64,000 nt of DNA from Paenibacillus auburnensis. Its GTDB lineage: Bacteria > Bacillota > Bacilli > Paenibacillales > Paenibacillaceae. The notes below the pieces were generated by a model that searched no databases, was not told where the DNA came from, and saw only the letters and a list, made by a program, of their open reading frames with translations. Positions within the stretch are counted from its first letter, which is position 1. Each line of letters begins with the position of its first letter. Below, one piece after another: positions 16,984-25,667 of this stretch. Where the stretch lies: contig NZ_CAKMMG010000005.1 of the NCBI RefSeq assembly GCF_927798115.1, positions 124,001 through 188,000 of the forward strand. The letters run 5' to 3'. The position numbers were made by a program, and so were the translations under genes.

Positions 16984-17202
16984 ATGGCGATTATAATCAA
17001 TATTGATGTGATGCTGGCAAAACGGAAAATGAGCGTAACCGAGCTCTCGGAGCGGGTTGGAATCACGATGGCTAACCTTTCCATTCTGAAAAACGGCAAG
17101 GCAAAGGCGGTCCGGTTATCCACTTTGGAGGCGATATGTAAGGCTTTAGAGTGCCAGCCCGGAGATATTCTGGAATACAAAAGCGACGACGGCAGTGAGT
17201 AA
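16984..17202 (+). CDS. small XRE helix-turn-helix regulator (YozG-like)
   Basis: 72 residues from the ATG at 16984, which follows GAGGTGA that overlaps the stop of the DUF2975 gene; the GTG at 16975 is less likely. Almost the whole protein is one XRE domain: MLAKRKMSVTELSERVGIT, then NLSILKNGKAKAVRLSTLEAICKALECQPGDIL. This matches the compact YozG-type regulators that accompany DUF2975 proteins. Translational coupling to the upstream gene is likely. A GC-rich terminator follows. Confidence 0.9.
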   Translation: MAIIINIDVMLAKRKMSVTELSERVGITMANLSILKNGKAKAVRLSTLEAICKALECQPGDILEYKSDDGSE

Positions 17203-17220
17203 TCTGAAAATAAGCAAATA

Positions 17221-17262
17221 AAAGGCCGCAGCTCCGGAGCATCCTCCGGGCCTGCGGCCTTT
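17221..17262. terminator. bidirectional terminator
   Basis: AAAGGCCGCAG pairs with TGCGGCCTTT, with an inner CCGGAG/CTCCGG. It ends both the XRE gene (plus) and the small minus-strand gene at 17310. Confidence 0.8.
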
Positions 17263-17309
17263 GGTTACAGGTTAAGTTATTCATTCCTTCTTATCTGAAG
17301 CCACTAAGA

Positions 17310-17495
17310 TTAATGGTATTTGACCGACTTAATCCGGGCCTGTTCCTCATATGTGAGCGGGCTTGGGGATTGTGGCGTATGCAGATGCCGCTGTACGGTG
17401 TATTCCATATTCAGATAGTCTTCCTCTCCGGAAGTCATCCCCGGCTGCCAAATTCCTACTACCCAGTTTTTAAGTTCCTTAAGTCCTTCCAGCAT
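17310..17495 (-). CDS. small protein of unknown function
   Basis: 61 residues beginning MLEGLKELKNWVVGIWQPGM and rich in aromatic residues, Glu and His. The ATG at 17495 lies nine bases after AAGGAGG; the ATG at 17504 overlaps that site. I do not recognise the family. It converges on the XRE gene through a shared terminator. The strong ribosome-binding site and non-repetitive sequence support a real gene. Confidence 0.6.
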   Translation of the reverse strand: MLEGLKELKNWVVGIWQPGMTSGEEDYLNMEYTVQRHLHTPQSPSPLTYEEQARIKSVKYH

Positions 17496-17811
17496 TACGT
17501 TCATCCTCCTTGAGCGATGAAATCTATAGTCAACAGCTCTTTTGGTTACGCTTTCATTATAGCATAACCAACGGATTTTGAAAGAGGTGTCCACAGGAAA
17601 AAGACAATATTTTGTGACCATTGTATGATAACATCATATTCTTTAAGGGTTTTGTATTCTTCTGGAGGAACCTTGTGTTTATACAGGAGACACTTTAGGC
17701 AAATCTTGATTTCGGCCCTATGTCCGCAAATTTAGTGCATCCAAATTACCTAATATCTCCCTTTTTGGGAGAGGACAGGATTGTATTTGTGATATACGTC
17801 ACATTTTTTTG

Positions 17812-17840
17812 TTGACAGCCCCTATGCAGGGATTTATGAT
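17812..17840 (+). promoter_or_regulatory. sigma-A promoter of the efe operon
   Basis: TTGACA (17812-17817) and TATGAT (17835-17840) are separated by exactly 17 bases. The Fur box begins 13 bases after the -10 element, so Fur would cover the transcription start. Confidence 0.85.
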
Positions 17841-17852
17841 AAATCCAGCATA

Positions 17853-17871
17853 AATGATAACGATTATCATT
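17853..17871. promoter_or_regulatory. Fur box
   Basis: AATGATAACGATTATCATT is very close to the classical 19-bp Fur site (GATAATGATAATCATTATC) and is almost fully palindromic. It lies between the promoter and efeO, so the operon should be repressed when iron is plentiful. Confidence 0.9.
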
Positions 17872-17925
17872 TACACATGAGGACGTTGCTCTACTATTTT
17901 TTACATAAACAAAGGGGTGTTCTAA

Positions 17926-18819
17926 ATGAAATTTAATTACGCTATTCCCACCGGGCTGCTCGTTGCCTCCATTCTGTTCACCGGTTGTGCAAGCAATGAC
18001 AACAACAATAACAATAATTCGGGAAATGAGGCCGCTGCTGCAAGCAGCAGTAATGCAGCCAATGCACCCGCTTCAACCACCGCACCGGCTGCTGCCGATT
18101 TAACCTCAGCTATTGAACAATACCGCAATTATGTAATCGAGCAATGCGATGCGTTCGTCAAAATGACCGAAAGCTTCACCACGGCTGTAAAAGCCGGACA
18201 GCTTGAGGAAGCCAAAGCACTATACGCACCTTCACGCATGCACTATGAACGGATCGAACCGATTGCCGAAGCGCTGGGGGATCTGGATCCGAATATCGAT
18301 GCCCGGGAAAATGATGTAGATCCGGCTGACTGGCGCGGCTTCCATAAGATTGAACAGGCCCTCTGGCAAAACGGGACGACTGACGGGATGTCTGAAGTCG
18401 CCGATCAGCTGCTGAAGGATGCGCAGCTGCTGCGCGCCAAGGTAGAAACCACCGATATCGACGCCACGCTGCTCGTTACCGGAGCCGTCGGCCTGCTGAA
18501 CGAGGTTTCCTCCTCCAAAGTTACCGGTGAAGAGGAACGTTACTCCCATACGGACCTGTATGATTTTGTAGCCAATGTTGAGGGGGCACAGAAAATCTAC
18601 GAGCTGCTGAAACCGGAGCTGGCGAAGAAAGACCCTGCACTGGACCAGACGATCGGCGAACGTTTCACCGCGCTCCTGAACGAACTGGCTCCTTTCAAAT
18701 CCGGTGATGGTTATGTCTCCTATGAAACCCTGAAGGAAGACGAGATCCGCAAGCTGAGCCAGAATCTGGACGCTTTGGCCGAACCGCTGTCCAATATGGG
18801 TACTATTCTAGGAGTGTGA
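17926..18819 (+). CDS. efeO: EfeO-type iron-uptake lipoprotein
   Basis: 297 residues. A lipoprotein signal with lipobox LFTGC (Cys near 21) is followed by an Asn/Ser/Ala-rich spacer to about residue 60. The imelysin-like EfeO domain follows (SAIEQYRNYV..., MHYERIEPIAEALGDLDPNIDARENDV, WRGFHKIEQALW). EfeO binds iron outside the membrane and works with EfeB and EfeU. It is first in an operon behind a Fur box, and its stop overlaps the region just before efeB. The order O-B-U differs from the U-O-B order of Bacillus subtilis ywbLMN. Confidence 0.92.
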   Translation: MKFNYAIPTGLLVASILFTGCASNDNNNNNNSGNEAAAASSSNAANAPASTTAPAAADLTSAIEQYRNYVIEQCDAFVKMTESFTTAVKAGQLEEAKALYAPSRMHYERIEPIAEALGDLDPNIDARENDVDPADWRGFHKIEQALWQNGTTDGMSEVADQLLKDAQLLRAKVETTDIDATLLVTGAVGLLNEVSSSKVTGEEERYSHTDLYDFVANVEGAQKIYELLKPELAKKDPALDQTIGERFTALLNELAPFKSGDGYVSYETLKEDEIRKLSQNLDALAEPLSNMGTILGV

Positions 18820-18824
18820 CCGGT

Positions 18825-20129
18825 ATGAAAAAGGATAAATCCGCAAAACCCGTGGCGAAGCCGAGTGAAGGATTAATGGACCAAAAATTAAGCCGGCGCG
18901 ATATGCTACGGCTTACCGGCGTCGGCGGCCTGGGGCTGCTGCTGGGCGGGACCGGTGCAGGCAGCATCATCGCTGCCCGTAAGGCGTCCGAGCCGGCCCC
19001 CGCAGCACTGGCTGCGAATGCTGACACCATCCCGTTCTACGGGAGTCATCAGAGCGGAATTTTGACGCCTGCGCAGAATTTCATCGTTTTTGCGGCCTTT
19101 GATCTGACGACAACCAAGCTCGCCGAGGTGAAGCAGCTGCTGGAAGCATGGACCACTGCAGCCGCCGCGCTCACTTCAGGCAGCCTGATCGGCAACGTCA
19201 ATGACAACCCCAACCTGCCTCCGTCCGATACCGGAGAAGCCGACGGGCTCTCCCCCTCCAAATGTACACTTACCTTTGGGGTTGGGCCTGCCTTTTTTGA
19301 CGGACGTTTCGGGCTGGCTTCGAAGCGTCCGTCTACGTTTGCGGATCTTCCGGCTTTTGCGGGAGATGCGCTGGAGCCGCAGTGGTGCGGCGGCGATCTC
19401 TGCGTGCAGGCCTGCGCCGACGATCTACAGGTGGCGTTCCACGCCATCCGCAATCTGGCGCGTATCGCCCGCGGCACAGCTGTGCTGCGCTGGACGCAGG
19501 AGGGCTTCCAGCGGACCGGCGGCGCCGATCCCAAAGGCGGCACGCCGCGCAATCTGCTGGGCTTCAAGGACGGGACCGGCAATCCGGATGTGACGGATGC
19601 AGCCGCGATGCAGGAAATCGTCTGGAGCGGCAGCGGCGACGGTCCCGCCTGGATGAACGGCGGCACCTACATGGCCGTACGGCGCGTACAGCTGCGCGTT
19701 GAGGTATGGGACCGCTCCCCGCTGAGCGATCAGGAAAATACCTTCGGTCGGTACCGGCAGAGCGGTGCGCCGATCGGTGCCAAGGACGAATTCGCCGACC
19801 TTAATCTGGAGGCGAAGGACGCAGCCGGACGGCCCGTTGTTCCACCGAATTCCCACAGTGCGCTGTCGCACGGCGACGGATCGGTCAAGATTCTCCGCCG
19901 CTCCTACTCGTACTCCAGCGGAATGAATCTCAAAACAGGCCAGCTCGATGCCGGTCTGCTGTTCATCAGCTTCCAAAAGGACCTGGTGAAGCAGTTCGTC
20001 AGCATCCAGCAGCGCCTCGCCAAAAGCGACATGCTGAATGAATACATTCTCCATACCGGCAGTGCCGTCTTTGCCTGCTTCCCGGGTGTCCGCGAAGGCG
20101 GATATATCGGGGAGACGCTGCTTGGCTGA
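18825..20129 (+). CDS. efeB: EfeB Dyp-type heme peroxidase, Tat-exported
   Basis: 434 residues from the ATG at 18825 (AGGAG ten bases upstream; an in-frame GTG at 18816 is too close to that site). A twin-arginine signal LSRRDMLRLTG is followed by a Gly/Leu-rich hydrophobic core. The mature part shows Dyp-peroxidase features: GVGPAFFDGRFG, GFKDGTGNP (the GxxDG motif) and a His/Arg region around RRSYSYSSGMN. EfeB is proposed to oxidise ferrous iron or release iron from heme for the EfeU permease. Spacing to efeO is overlapping, so translation is coupled. Confidence 0.92.
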   Translation: MKKDKSAKPVAKPSEGLMDQKLSRRDMLRLTGVGGLGLLLGGTGAGSIIAARKASEPAPAALAANADTIPFYGSHQSGILTPAQNFIVFAAFDLTTTKLAEVKQLLEAWTTAAAALTSGSLIGNVNDNPNLPPSDTGEADGLSPSKCTLTFGVGPAFFDGRFGLASKRPSTFADLPAFAGDALEPQWCGGDLCVQACADDLQVAFHAIRNLARIARGTAVLRWTQEGFQRTGGADPKGGTPRNLLGFKDGTGNPDVTDAAAMQEIVWSGSGDGPAWMNGGTYMAVRRVQLRVEVWDRSPLSDQENTFGRYRQSGAPIGAKDEFADLNLEAKDAAGRPVVPPNSHSALSHGDGSVKILRRSYSYSSGMNLKTGQLDAGLLFISFQKDLVKQFVSIQQRLAKSDMLNEYILHTGSAVFACFPGVREGGYIGETLLG

Positions 20130-20172
20130 AGCATATGATCACGAATATCATGGAACGGAAGGGGTTACCCCT

Positions 20173-21975
20173 ATGGGATGGTTGTTACATAACAATTGGC
20201 GCCGTATACTGGCCGCCGCGCTCTTAGGCGGCCTGCTCCTGCTGCTGCCCGGCAGGCCGGCAGCCTTCGCCGCGGCGGCGGAGCCGGCGCTGGACGAGCT
20301 GCTGCCGCCGGTCGGCAGCGCGCTCGTCGAAGCCGGCCAGGGCCGCTGGGACGCGGCCGCCGCCGATGTGGAATCGTTCGCAGCGCTGTGGCGCACCGCG
20401 AACGAAGGCACGCCGGACCCGGCACTCGCCGGTCCGGCTGCCGAGGTAGACGCCGCACTCGCAGCTGCGGCGTTCGCCTTAGATGCGGGCGAAGAGACGC
20501 CCGCATCTAAGGCACTGTCCACGCTCGCGAGAAGCGTGGACGCGTACGTCACTGCCGCGTCAGGCGGCAGTGACGCCAGCGCCGCCGGGCGCAGCGCGGC
20601 GGCGAAGCTGCTGCCCGCGGCCCAGGCGACGCGGGATGCGGCGCTTCGCGCCGACTGGACGGCGGCGGCTGAGGCGTACCGCACCGTCGTGAACAGCTGG
20701 GCGCCTGCGGAGCGCGGCATCCGGGTCGACAATCCGGCGGTCTACGCCCAGCTGGAGACGAAGATCAGCCTGCTGCGGATCGCGCTGCAGGCCGAGCCGC
20801 TCCGTGAAGAAGCGGCCAAATCCGAAGCGGAGGCGCTTTATACGCTGCTCTCCGATTACAGCGAAGGCAAAGCCATTGCTGCGGGAGATTCGTCAGCGGA
20901 GCCTGCTTCCATCGAGGGGCTGATCAGCTACCTGAACAAAGCATCCGCTGCCGCTACAGCCGGGGATAGCTCCGGTGCTGCCGGTATCATGGAGCAGTTC
21001 ATCGTCGCCTGGCCATCGGCTGAAGGCCAGGTACAAATTGCCTCGCCCAAAACGTACACCAATATCGAGAATGAAAGTGCAGACGTCACCGGCAAGCTGC
21101 TCTCCGATCCGCCCAAGCTTGAAGAAGCACTGAAAGTGATCGATAACATGCTGGCGGAGCTGACGCCCCTGGCCGGTGAGACAACCTACACCGCCTGGGA
21201 TGCTGCCCTGATTCTGCTGCGTGAAGGGCTCGAAGCGATTCTGGTACTGTCTGCCCTGCTGTCCTATCTCAAAAGAGAAGGCGGTCCAAAAACTCAGCGC
21301 TGGGTCTGGTCAGGTGCTGCATCCGGTCTTATCCTCAGTATAGGTCTTGCCTTCCTCCTTACGCTTACGATATCCCAAGCGGCTTCCGGAGGAGCACGGG
21401 AGCTCATAGAAGGAATTACCGGACTTGTTGCCGTAGTAATGATGCTCACCATCGGACGCTGGATGCACAACAAATCGAACACTGCCGCCTGGAACCGGTA
21501 CGTTGGACGGCAGGTGGATGGCGCGCTGGCCAAAGGCAGTCTGTGGTCTCTGTTTTTCGTAGCGGCCCTGGCCGTTCTGCGGGAAGGCGCGGAGACAACG
21601 ATTTTTTATGCCGGGATGGCTTCCTCCATTACAACCCCGCAGCTGCTGCTCGGGATTGGGTCCGCACTGGCCGTACTGATTATCGTGGGGTATGCTATTA
21701 TCGCTCTGAGCGCCAAGCTGCCGATTGCTGCGTTCTTCCGCGTAGCCACCCTGCTGATCTATTATCTGGTCTTCCGTTTCCTTGGCGAGAGCCTTCATTC
21801 GCTCCAGGTGGCCGGCAAGCTACCCGCGCATGTGGAGAACACATTACCTGCCGTAAGCTGGCTCGGGCTGTTTCCGACCTGGGAAACACTGCTGCCTCAG
21901 CTTGTGGTCCTGGTGTTCATCCTCTGGGAGATGCTGCGCGGCAGAACTAACAGGAAAACGCGTCCGGCTAACTAA
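20173..21975 (+). CDS. efeU: EfeU FTR1-family iron permease with long extracellular N-terminal domain
   Basis: 600 residues from the ATG at 20173, preceded by GAAGGGG. A signal peptide (about 10-36) leads into an Ala-rich, repetitive extracellular region of about 320 residues, then the FTR1 membrane domain with about seven helices. The two iron-transport REGxE-type motifs are visible: REGLEAIL and REGAETTIF. The first ~550 bases of the gene are extremely GC-rich and contain strong hairpins inside the coding sequence. Starts further upstream (ORF open from 20038) would overlap efeB and are not needed. Confidence 0.9.
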   Translation: MGWLLHNNWRRILAAALLGGLLLLLPGRPAAFAAAAEPALDELLPPVGSALVEAGQGRWDAAAADVESFAALWRTANEGTPDPALAGPAAEVDAALAAAAFALDAGEETPASKALSTLARSVDAYVTAASGGSDASAAGRSAAAKLLPAAQATRDAALRADWTAAAEAYRTVVNSWAPAERGIRVDNPAVYAQLETKISLLRIALQAEPLREEAAKSEAEALYTLLSDYSEGKAIAAGDSSAEPASIEGLISYLNKASAAATAGDSSGAAGIMEQFIVAWPSAEGQVQIASPKTYTNIENESADVTGKLLSDPPKLEEALKVIDNMLAELTPLAGETTYTAWDAALILLREGLEAILVLSALLSYLKREGGPKTQRWVWSGAASGLILSIGLAFLLTLTISQAASGGARELIEGITGLVAVVMMLTIGRWMHNKSNTAAWNRYVGRQVDGALAKGSLWSLFFVAALAVLREGAETTIFYAGMASSITTPQLLLGIGSALAVLIIVGYAIIALSAKLPIAAFFRVATLLIYYLVFRFLGESLHSLQVAGKLPAHVENTLPAVSWLGLFPTWETLLPQLVVLVFILWEMLRGRTNRKTRPAN

Positions 21976-22016
21976 TATCATAACTAGCTGAATCCCCGAT
22001 AATCAGGGGTTATAAG

Positions 22017-22061
22017 AGCGGAGAATCATGCCCGAAGGTTTGGGAGGTTCTCCGCTTTTTT
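22017..22061 (+). terminator. terminator of the efe operon
   Basis: AGCGGAGAA pairs with TTCTCCGCT around a ~22-base loop, followed by TTTTT. Confidence 0.8.
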
Positions 22062-22279
22062 GGGCTGTTTATCCGTTCTTCTATCCCCCAATCCCCTCTC
22101 TACCCTTCTGCCGATCCGCACATCTGTCCCACATCTACCTATCTGTCTCCCACTCTCCCATCCAGCGTATCCAACATCCATCCGTGCATTTTCCACTAAC
22201 TTTTATCTGTTAATCCAACTTTCATTACCCTAGCTACTTGGAATGAGGACTCTAAATGAGGAACGCTCGCTTTAACTGG

Positions 22280-22485
22280 ATGAAGGCACAGTAATGGGAT
22301 TTTCTCCATCTAATTTCCTCTCCACGGGACGGTGACAGACGCTAGTCGGATTTTCTCCATCTAATATCTTACGTATGGCTCAATGTCAGTATTTTTTGGA
22401 GTGTTAGCGGGAGATTTTCCACCTAAATTACCTTGTTAGGTGAAATAAGAGAGATTAGTTGGAGGTTTCCCACTAATATCTCATC
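22280..22485. repeat. degenerate intergenic repeats
   Basis: At least four related blocks occur: GGGATTTTCTCCATCTAATTTCC, CGGATTTTCTCCATCTAATATC, GGAGATTTTCCACCTAAATTACC-like and GGAGGTTTCCCACTAATATCTC-like, spaced about 50-70 bases apart. They fill much of the 670-base gap before the murR-like gene. No ORF with a ribosome-binding site is present. Function unknown. Confidence 0.55.
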
Positions 22486-22639
22486 CGTTGATCCTTCGTT
22501 TCTTACACTTAGTTAGCTGTCAACACATCTATATCCACTTTATATCTACTTTATATTTACTTTGTATCCTTTTAATATCCGCTCGTATCCGCAAAAACTC
22601 TTGCTTGCATCCGGCAGGAATATGTTTTATTCTGATTAT

Positions 22640-22694
22640 GAAAATAATTTTCTCTAATATACACATAATAATAAAAATAATTTCAATTATGAAG
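22640..22694. promoter_or_regulatory. probable operator of the murR/nag operon
   Basis: GAAAATAATTTTC (22640-22652) and TTTCAATTATGAA (about 22681-22693) are dyads with TTTC/GAAA arms. They lie 40-90 bases before the RpiR-family gene, matching the AT-rich palindromes such regulators bind. Confidence 0.4.
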
Positions 22695-22732
22695 TTGTTG
22701 TACGTTCATCATGAAGAAAAGAAGGTGGAGAA

Positions 22733-23611
22733 ATGTCTCCTATCCTACATGCCCTGGAGCATGAGCAGGCAAGCTTCTCCCAGATGGAACGCAAGCTGGC
22801 GGAGCGCATCCTGTCCTCCCCCGGAGAAGTGGTTCATATGGGAATCACAGAGCTGGCCGAGCAGTGCGGGATCAGCCCGGCTACAATTACACGTTTTTGC
22901 AAAGTCCTGCATTTCAAAGGCTTCCCTGATTTCAAGGTCAAGCTGGCGGCAGAGCTTGCGCATAGCGATGCCTCTCCGCAGGAGGGCGGATCCTCCTATC
23001 AGGACATTGTCGCCGGAAATCCGTTATCGGTCATTGTTGAAGCAATGCAGGCCAATCACCTGACCTCCATCCGGGATACCACCTCGCTGCTTGACCTGGA
23101 GCGGCTGCAAAGTGCGATTGATCTGTTGTGCAACGCCCGCCGGGTCGATCTTTACGGGATGGCGACCTCGTCGATCGTCGCTCAGGACTTCTACCAGAAG
23201 CTGATCCGCATTGGTGTGAACTGCACTGCTTTTGCTGACTCACATATGCAGATCACTTCCGCTTCCTCACTCTCCAAGGGTGATGTAGCCTTTGCCGTCT
23301 CTTATTCGGGCGAAACCCCGGAAACCATTGATGCGTTAGCCTGTGCCGGAGCCAGCGGCGCTTCCACCATTTCGCTCACCTCATACGGAAGCAGCACACT
23401 GGCTACGCTGGCCGGCATCCCCTTATTCTCCTCCTCACTGGAGCAGGGAATGCGCCGGGGGGATATGGCTTCGCGGATCGCACAGCTGCATATCATTGAT
23501 ATCCTGTTTACCGGGATGGTCAGTACCCGGTTCGGGGATTTCATCCCTAAGCTTGAACAGTCTTATCTGAATGTCCAACATTACCGTCATAAACGGGGAG
23601 GCCAATCCTAA
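22733..23611 (+). CDS. MurR/RpiR-family transcriptional regulator of amino-sugar genes
   Basis: 292 residues. The N-terminal helix-turn-helix (about 15-75) reads MGITELAEQCGISPATITRFCKVL; a C-terminal SIS sugar-phosphate isomerase-like domain (about 125-265) contains SYSGETPETIDAL. RpiR-type regulators sense sugar phosphates through the SIS domain. Here the ligand is probably an amino-sugar phosphate, since nagB and nagA follow. The ATG has GGTGGAG upstream, and its stop overlaps the nagB start (TAATG). The upstream palindromes suggest autoregulation. Confidence 0.88.
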   Translation: MSPILHALEHEQASFSQMERKLAERILSSPGEVVHMGITELAEQCGISPATITRFCKVLHFKGFPDFKVKLAAELAHSDASPQEGGSSYQDIVAGNPLSVIVEAMQANHLTSIRDTTSLLDLERLQSAIDLLCNARRVDLYGMATSSIVAQDFYQKLIRIGVNCTAFADSHMQITSASSLSKGDVAFAVSYSGETPETIDALACAGASGASTISLTSYGSSTLATLAGIPLFSSSLEQGMRRGDMASRIAQLHIIDILFTGMVSTRFGDFIPKLEQSYLNVQHYRHKRGGQS

Positions 23612-24339
23612 TGAACATTCTTAAATTCAATAATGAAGAAGATTTCACAGAAACCGGTGCGAACCTGATCGTCAGCCTGCTGCAGAGCAATCCCAAAGCC
23701 GTGCTCGGCCTGGCTACCGGAAGCTCTCCGGTCGGCGTATATGCCCGGCTGGTTGAAATGCACCGCAAAGGCATTGTCAGCTTTGCCAAAGCCTCATCTT
23801 ATAACCTGGATGAATACGTTGGCTTGCCGGAGGATCATCCCCAGAGCTACCGCAGCTTCATGAACGGCCATCTGTTCAATCATGTGGACATCGACCTTGC
23901 CCGTACTCATGTCCCTAACGGCAATGCACCCGATCTTACTGCCGAGTGTCTGGCCTACGACCAAATGCTGGAGGAGAACGGTCCGGTGGATCTGCAGATT
24001 CTCGGCATCGGCAGCAACGGCCATATCGGCTTCAATGAACCGGACGCGAGTCTTAGCAGCGGAACTCATGTGGTCGACCTACTGGAAGAAACCCGGGAAG
24101 CTAATGCCCGCTTCTTCGACAAGCTGGATGATGTACCCCGCCAGGCGGTGACAATGGGCATCGGAGGTATCCTCAAAGCACGGCAGATAGTCCTGCTGGT
24201 GCGTGGTGAAGAGAAGGCGGAAGCAGTTAAAAATGCGCTGGAAGGTCCGATTACCACCCAATGCCCCGCCTCGCTGCTGCAGAGCCATCCCAATGTTGTC
24301 GTGCTGCTGGATAAAGGAGCTGCAAAATGGCTGAAATAA
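23611..24339 (+). CDS. nagB: glucosamine-6-phosphate deaminase
   Basis: 242 residues, the usual length of the short Firmicutes NagB. It converts glucosamine 6-phosphate to fructose 6-phosphate and ammonia. Signatures: LGLATGSSPVGVYARLVE, SYNLDEYVGLPEDHPQSYR (catalytic Asp), GIGSNGHIGFNEP. The start overlaps the regulator's stop, and the 3' end overlaps nagA by 13 bases, so the three genes are one coupled operon for using N-acetylglucosamine or cell-wall amino sugars. Confidence 0.96.
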   Translation: MNILKFNNEEDFTETGANLIVSLLQSNPKAVLGLATGSSPVGVYARLVEMHRKGIVSFAKASSYNLDEYVGLPEDHPQSYRSFMNGHLFNHVDIDLARTHVPNGNAPDLTAECLAYDQMLEENGPVDLQILGIGSNGHIGFNEPDASLSSGTHVVDLLEETREANARFFDKLDDVPRQAVTMGIGGILKARQIVLLVRGEEKAEAVKNALEGPITTQCPASLLQSHPNVVVLLDKGAAKWLK

Positions 24340-25514
24340 CCCCTTCCGGTGAGCTGCTCTACGGAAAAGTGCTGACCCCTTCAGGGCTGGTAGAACAGGG
24401 GGTGCTCGCTGTCTCCAGCGGAGTCATCCAGTATGCGGGAGAAGCTGCCTGGCTGCCCGAGGCTTATGCCCACTGGCCGGTTGGATGTAAAGAGAACAGC
24501 GGCCTGTTGATTCCCGGCTTTGTCGACGTGCATGTGCATGGCGGAGCCGGTTACGATTTCATGTACAGCGACAGCGATTCCCTGGAGACCATCACCCGGT
24601 TTCACGCTTCGCATGGAACCACCACCATGCTGGCCACGACCATGACCGCTGCCAAAGCGGATATTGACCGGGTGCTGGCCGAAGTGAATGCTTACCGGGC
24701 GGCAGAAATGCCTTATGCGCAGCTAGCCGGAGTGCATCTGGAAGGGCCGTTTATCAGTCCCAAATGGCCTGGTGCACAGAATCCCGGGCATATTGTCCCT
24801 GCCAACATTGAATGGCTGGAAGCGTGGGAGCAGCAGTACCCGGGAATGATCCGCCAGGTTACCTTAGCACCGGAACGTGAAGGTGCGCTGGAGGCAATCT
24901 CCTGGCTGCGGAAGCACGGGATTACAGCTGCTCTGGGACATACCAACGCTACCTTCGAGGAAGTTACCGCTGCGGCGGATGCCGGGCTGAATCAGGCTGT
25001 GCATATGTTCAATGCCATGACCCCGCTCCATCACCGCAAGCCGGGAGCTGCCGGTGCAGTACTGTTCGACGAACGGATCCGTGCTGAGGTCATTGCTGAC
25101 GGTATTCATGTGCATCCGGCGGCAATCGGAATTGTCGCCCGGCTCAAGAAGAGTGCTAATCTGCTGCTGATTACCGACGCGATGTCCGCAACCGGACTGG
25201 ACGACGGAGAATATACGATTGGCGATCTGCCCGTGCTTGTTAAAGGTGGTGTTGCCACGTTGAAGGATAATCCCGAGGCACTGGCCGGAAGCACGCTCAC
25301 GATGATCCGCGGCTTCCGCTTTCTTATTCAGGAAGTGGGCCTCAGTCTCGAAGAAGCTTCAAGAGCGGCCAGCTTTACACCTGCCGTTTCCCTTGGCCTT
25401 CAGCGGACCATCGGATCCCTGGAAGCCGGCAAACGGGGCGATATTCTGCTGCTGGATGAAGCACTGAATCTGAGCGGAGTATGGATTAACGGCCGCAAAG
25501 TCGCGGTCCGGTAA
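24327..25514 (+). CDS. nagA: N-acetylglucosamine-6-phosphate deacetylase
   Basis: 395 residues. It removes acetate from GlcNAc-6-phosphate to feed NagB. An amidohydrolase fold is shown by PGFVDVHVHGGAGYDFM, HLEGPFISP, ALGHTNATFEE, HMFNAMTPLHHRKPG and LITDAMSATG (catalytic Asp). The start lies inside the end of nagB and a terminator hairpin follows the stop. No GlcNAc transporter is present in this window. Confidence 0.96.
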   Translation: MAEITPSGELLYGKVLTPSGLVEQGVLAVSSGVIQYAGEAAWLPEAYAHWPVGCKENSGLLIPGFVDVHVHGGAGYDFMYSDSDSLETITRFHASHGTTTMLATTMTAAKADIDRVLAEVNAYRAAEMPYAQLAGVHLEGPFISPKWPGAQNPGHIVPANIEWLEAWEQQYPGMIRQVTLAPEREGALEAISWLRKHGITAALGHTNATFEEVTAAADAGLNQAVHMFNAMTPLHHRKPGAAGAVLFDERIRAEVIADGIHVHPAAIGIVARLKKSANLLLITDAMSATGLDDGEYTIGDLPVLVKGGVATLKDNPEALAGSTLTMIRGFRFLIQEVGLSLEEASRAASFTPAVSLGLQRTIGSLEAGKRGDILLLDEALNLSGVWINGRKVAVR

Positions 25515-25553
25515 CCGGCACCATGCCGCTTATAACCGCTTATAAACCTAAGG

Positions 25554-25583
25554 AAGCAGCCATCACAGGATGGCTGCTTTTTA
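25554..25583 (+). terminator. terminator of the nag operon
   Basis: AAGCAGCCATC-ACAG-GATGGCTGCTT followed by TTTATT. Confidence 0.9.
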
Positions 25584-25667
25584 TTGTGGCGCAGGGCCGC
25601 ACGTAAAGAATAGCCCAAACCGTTTATAGGCATACTAGCTCCAGCCATTTTTATGCGGCTGAAGCTT

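Noticed and set aside
20196-20692. Arg-rich plus- and minus-strand frames in the efeU N-terminal region
   Set aside because: High-GC shadows of efeU without ribosome-binding sites.
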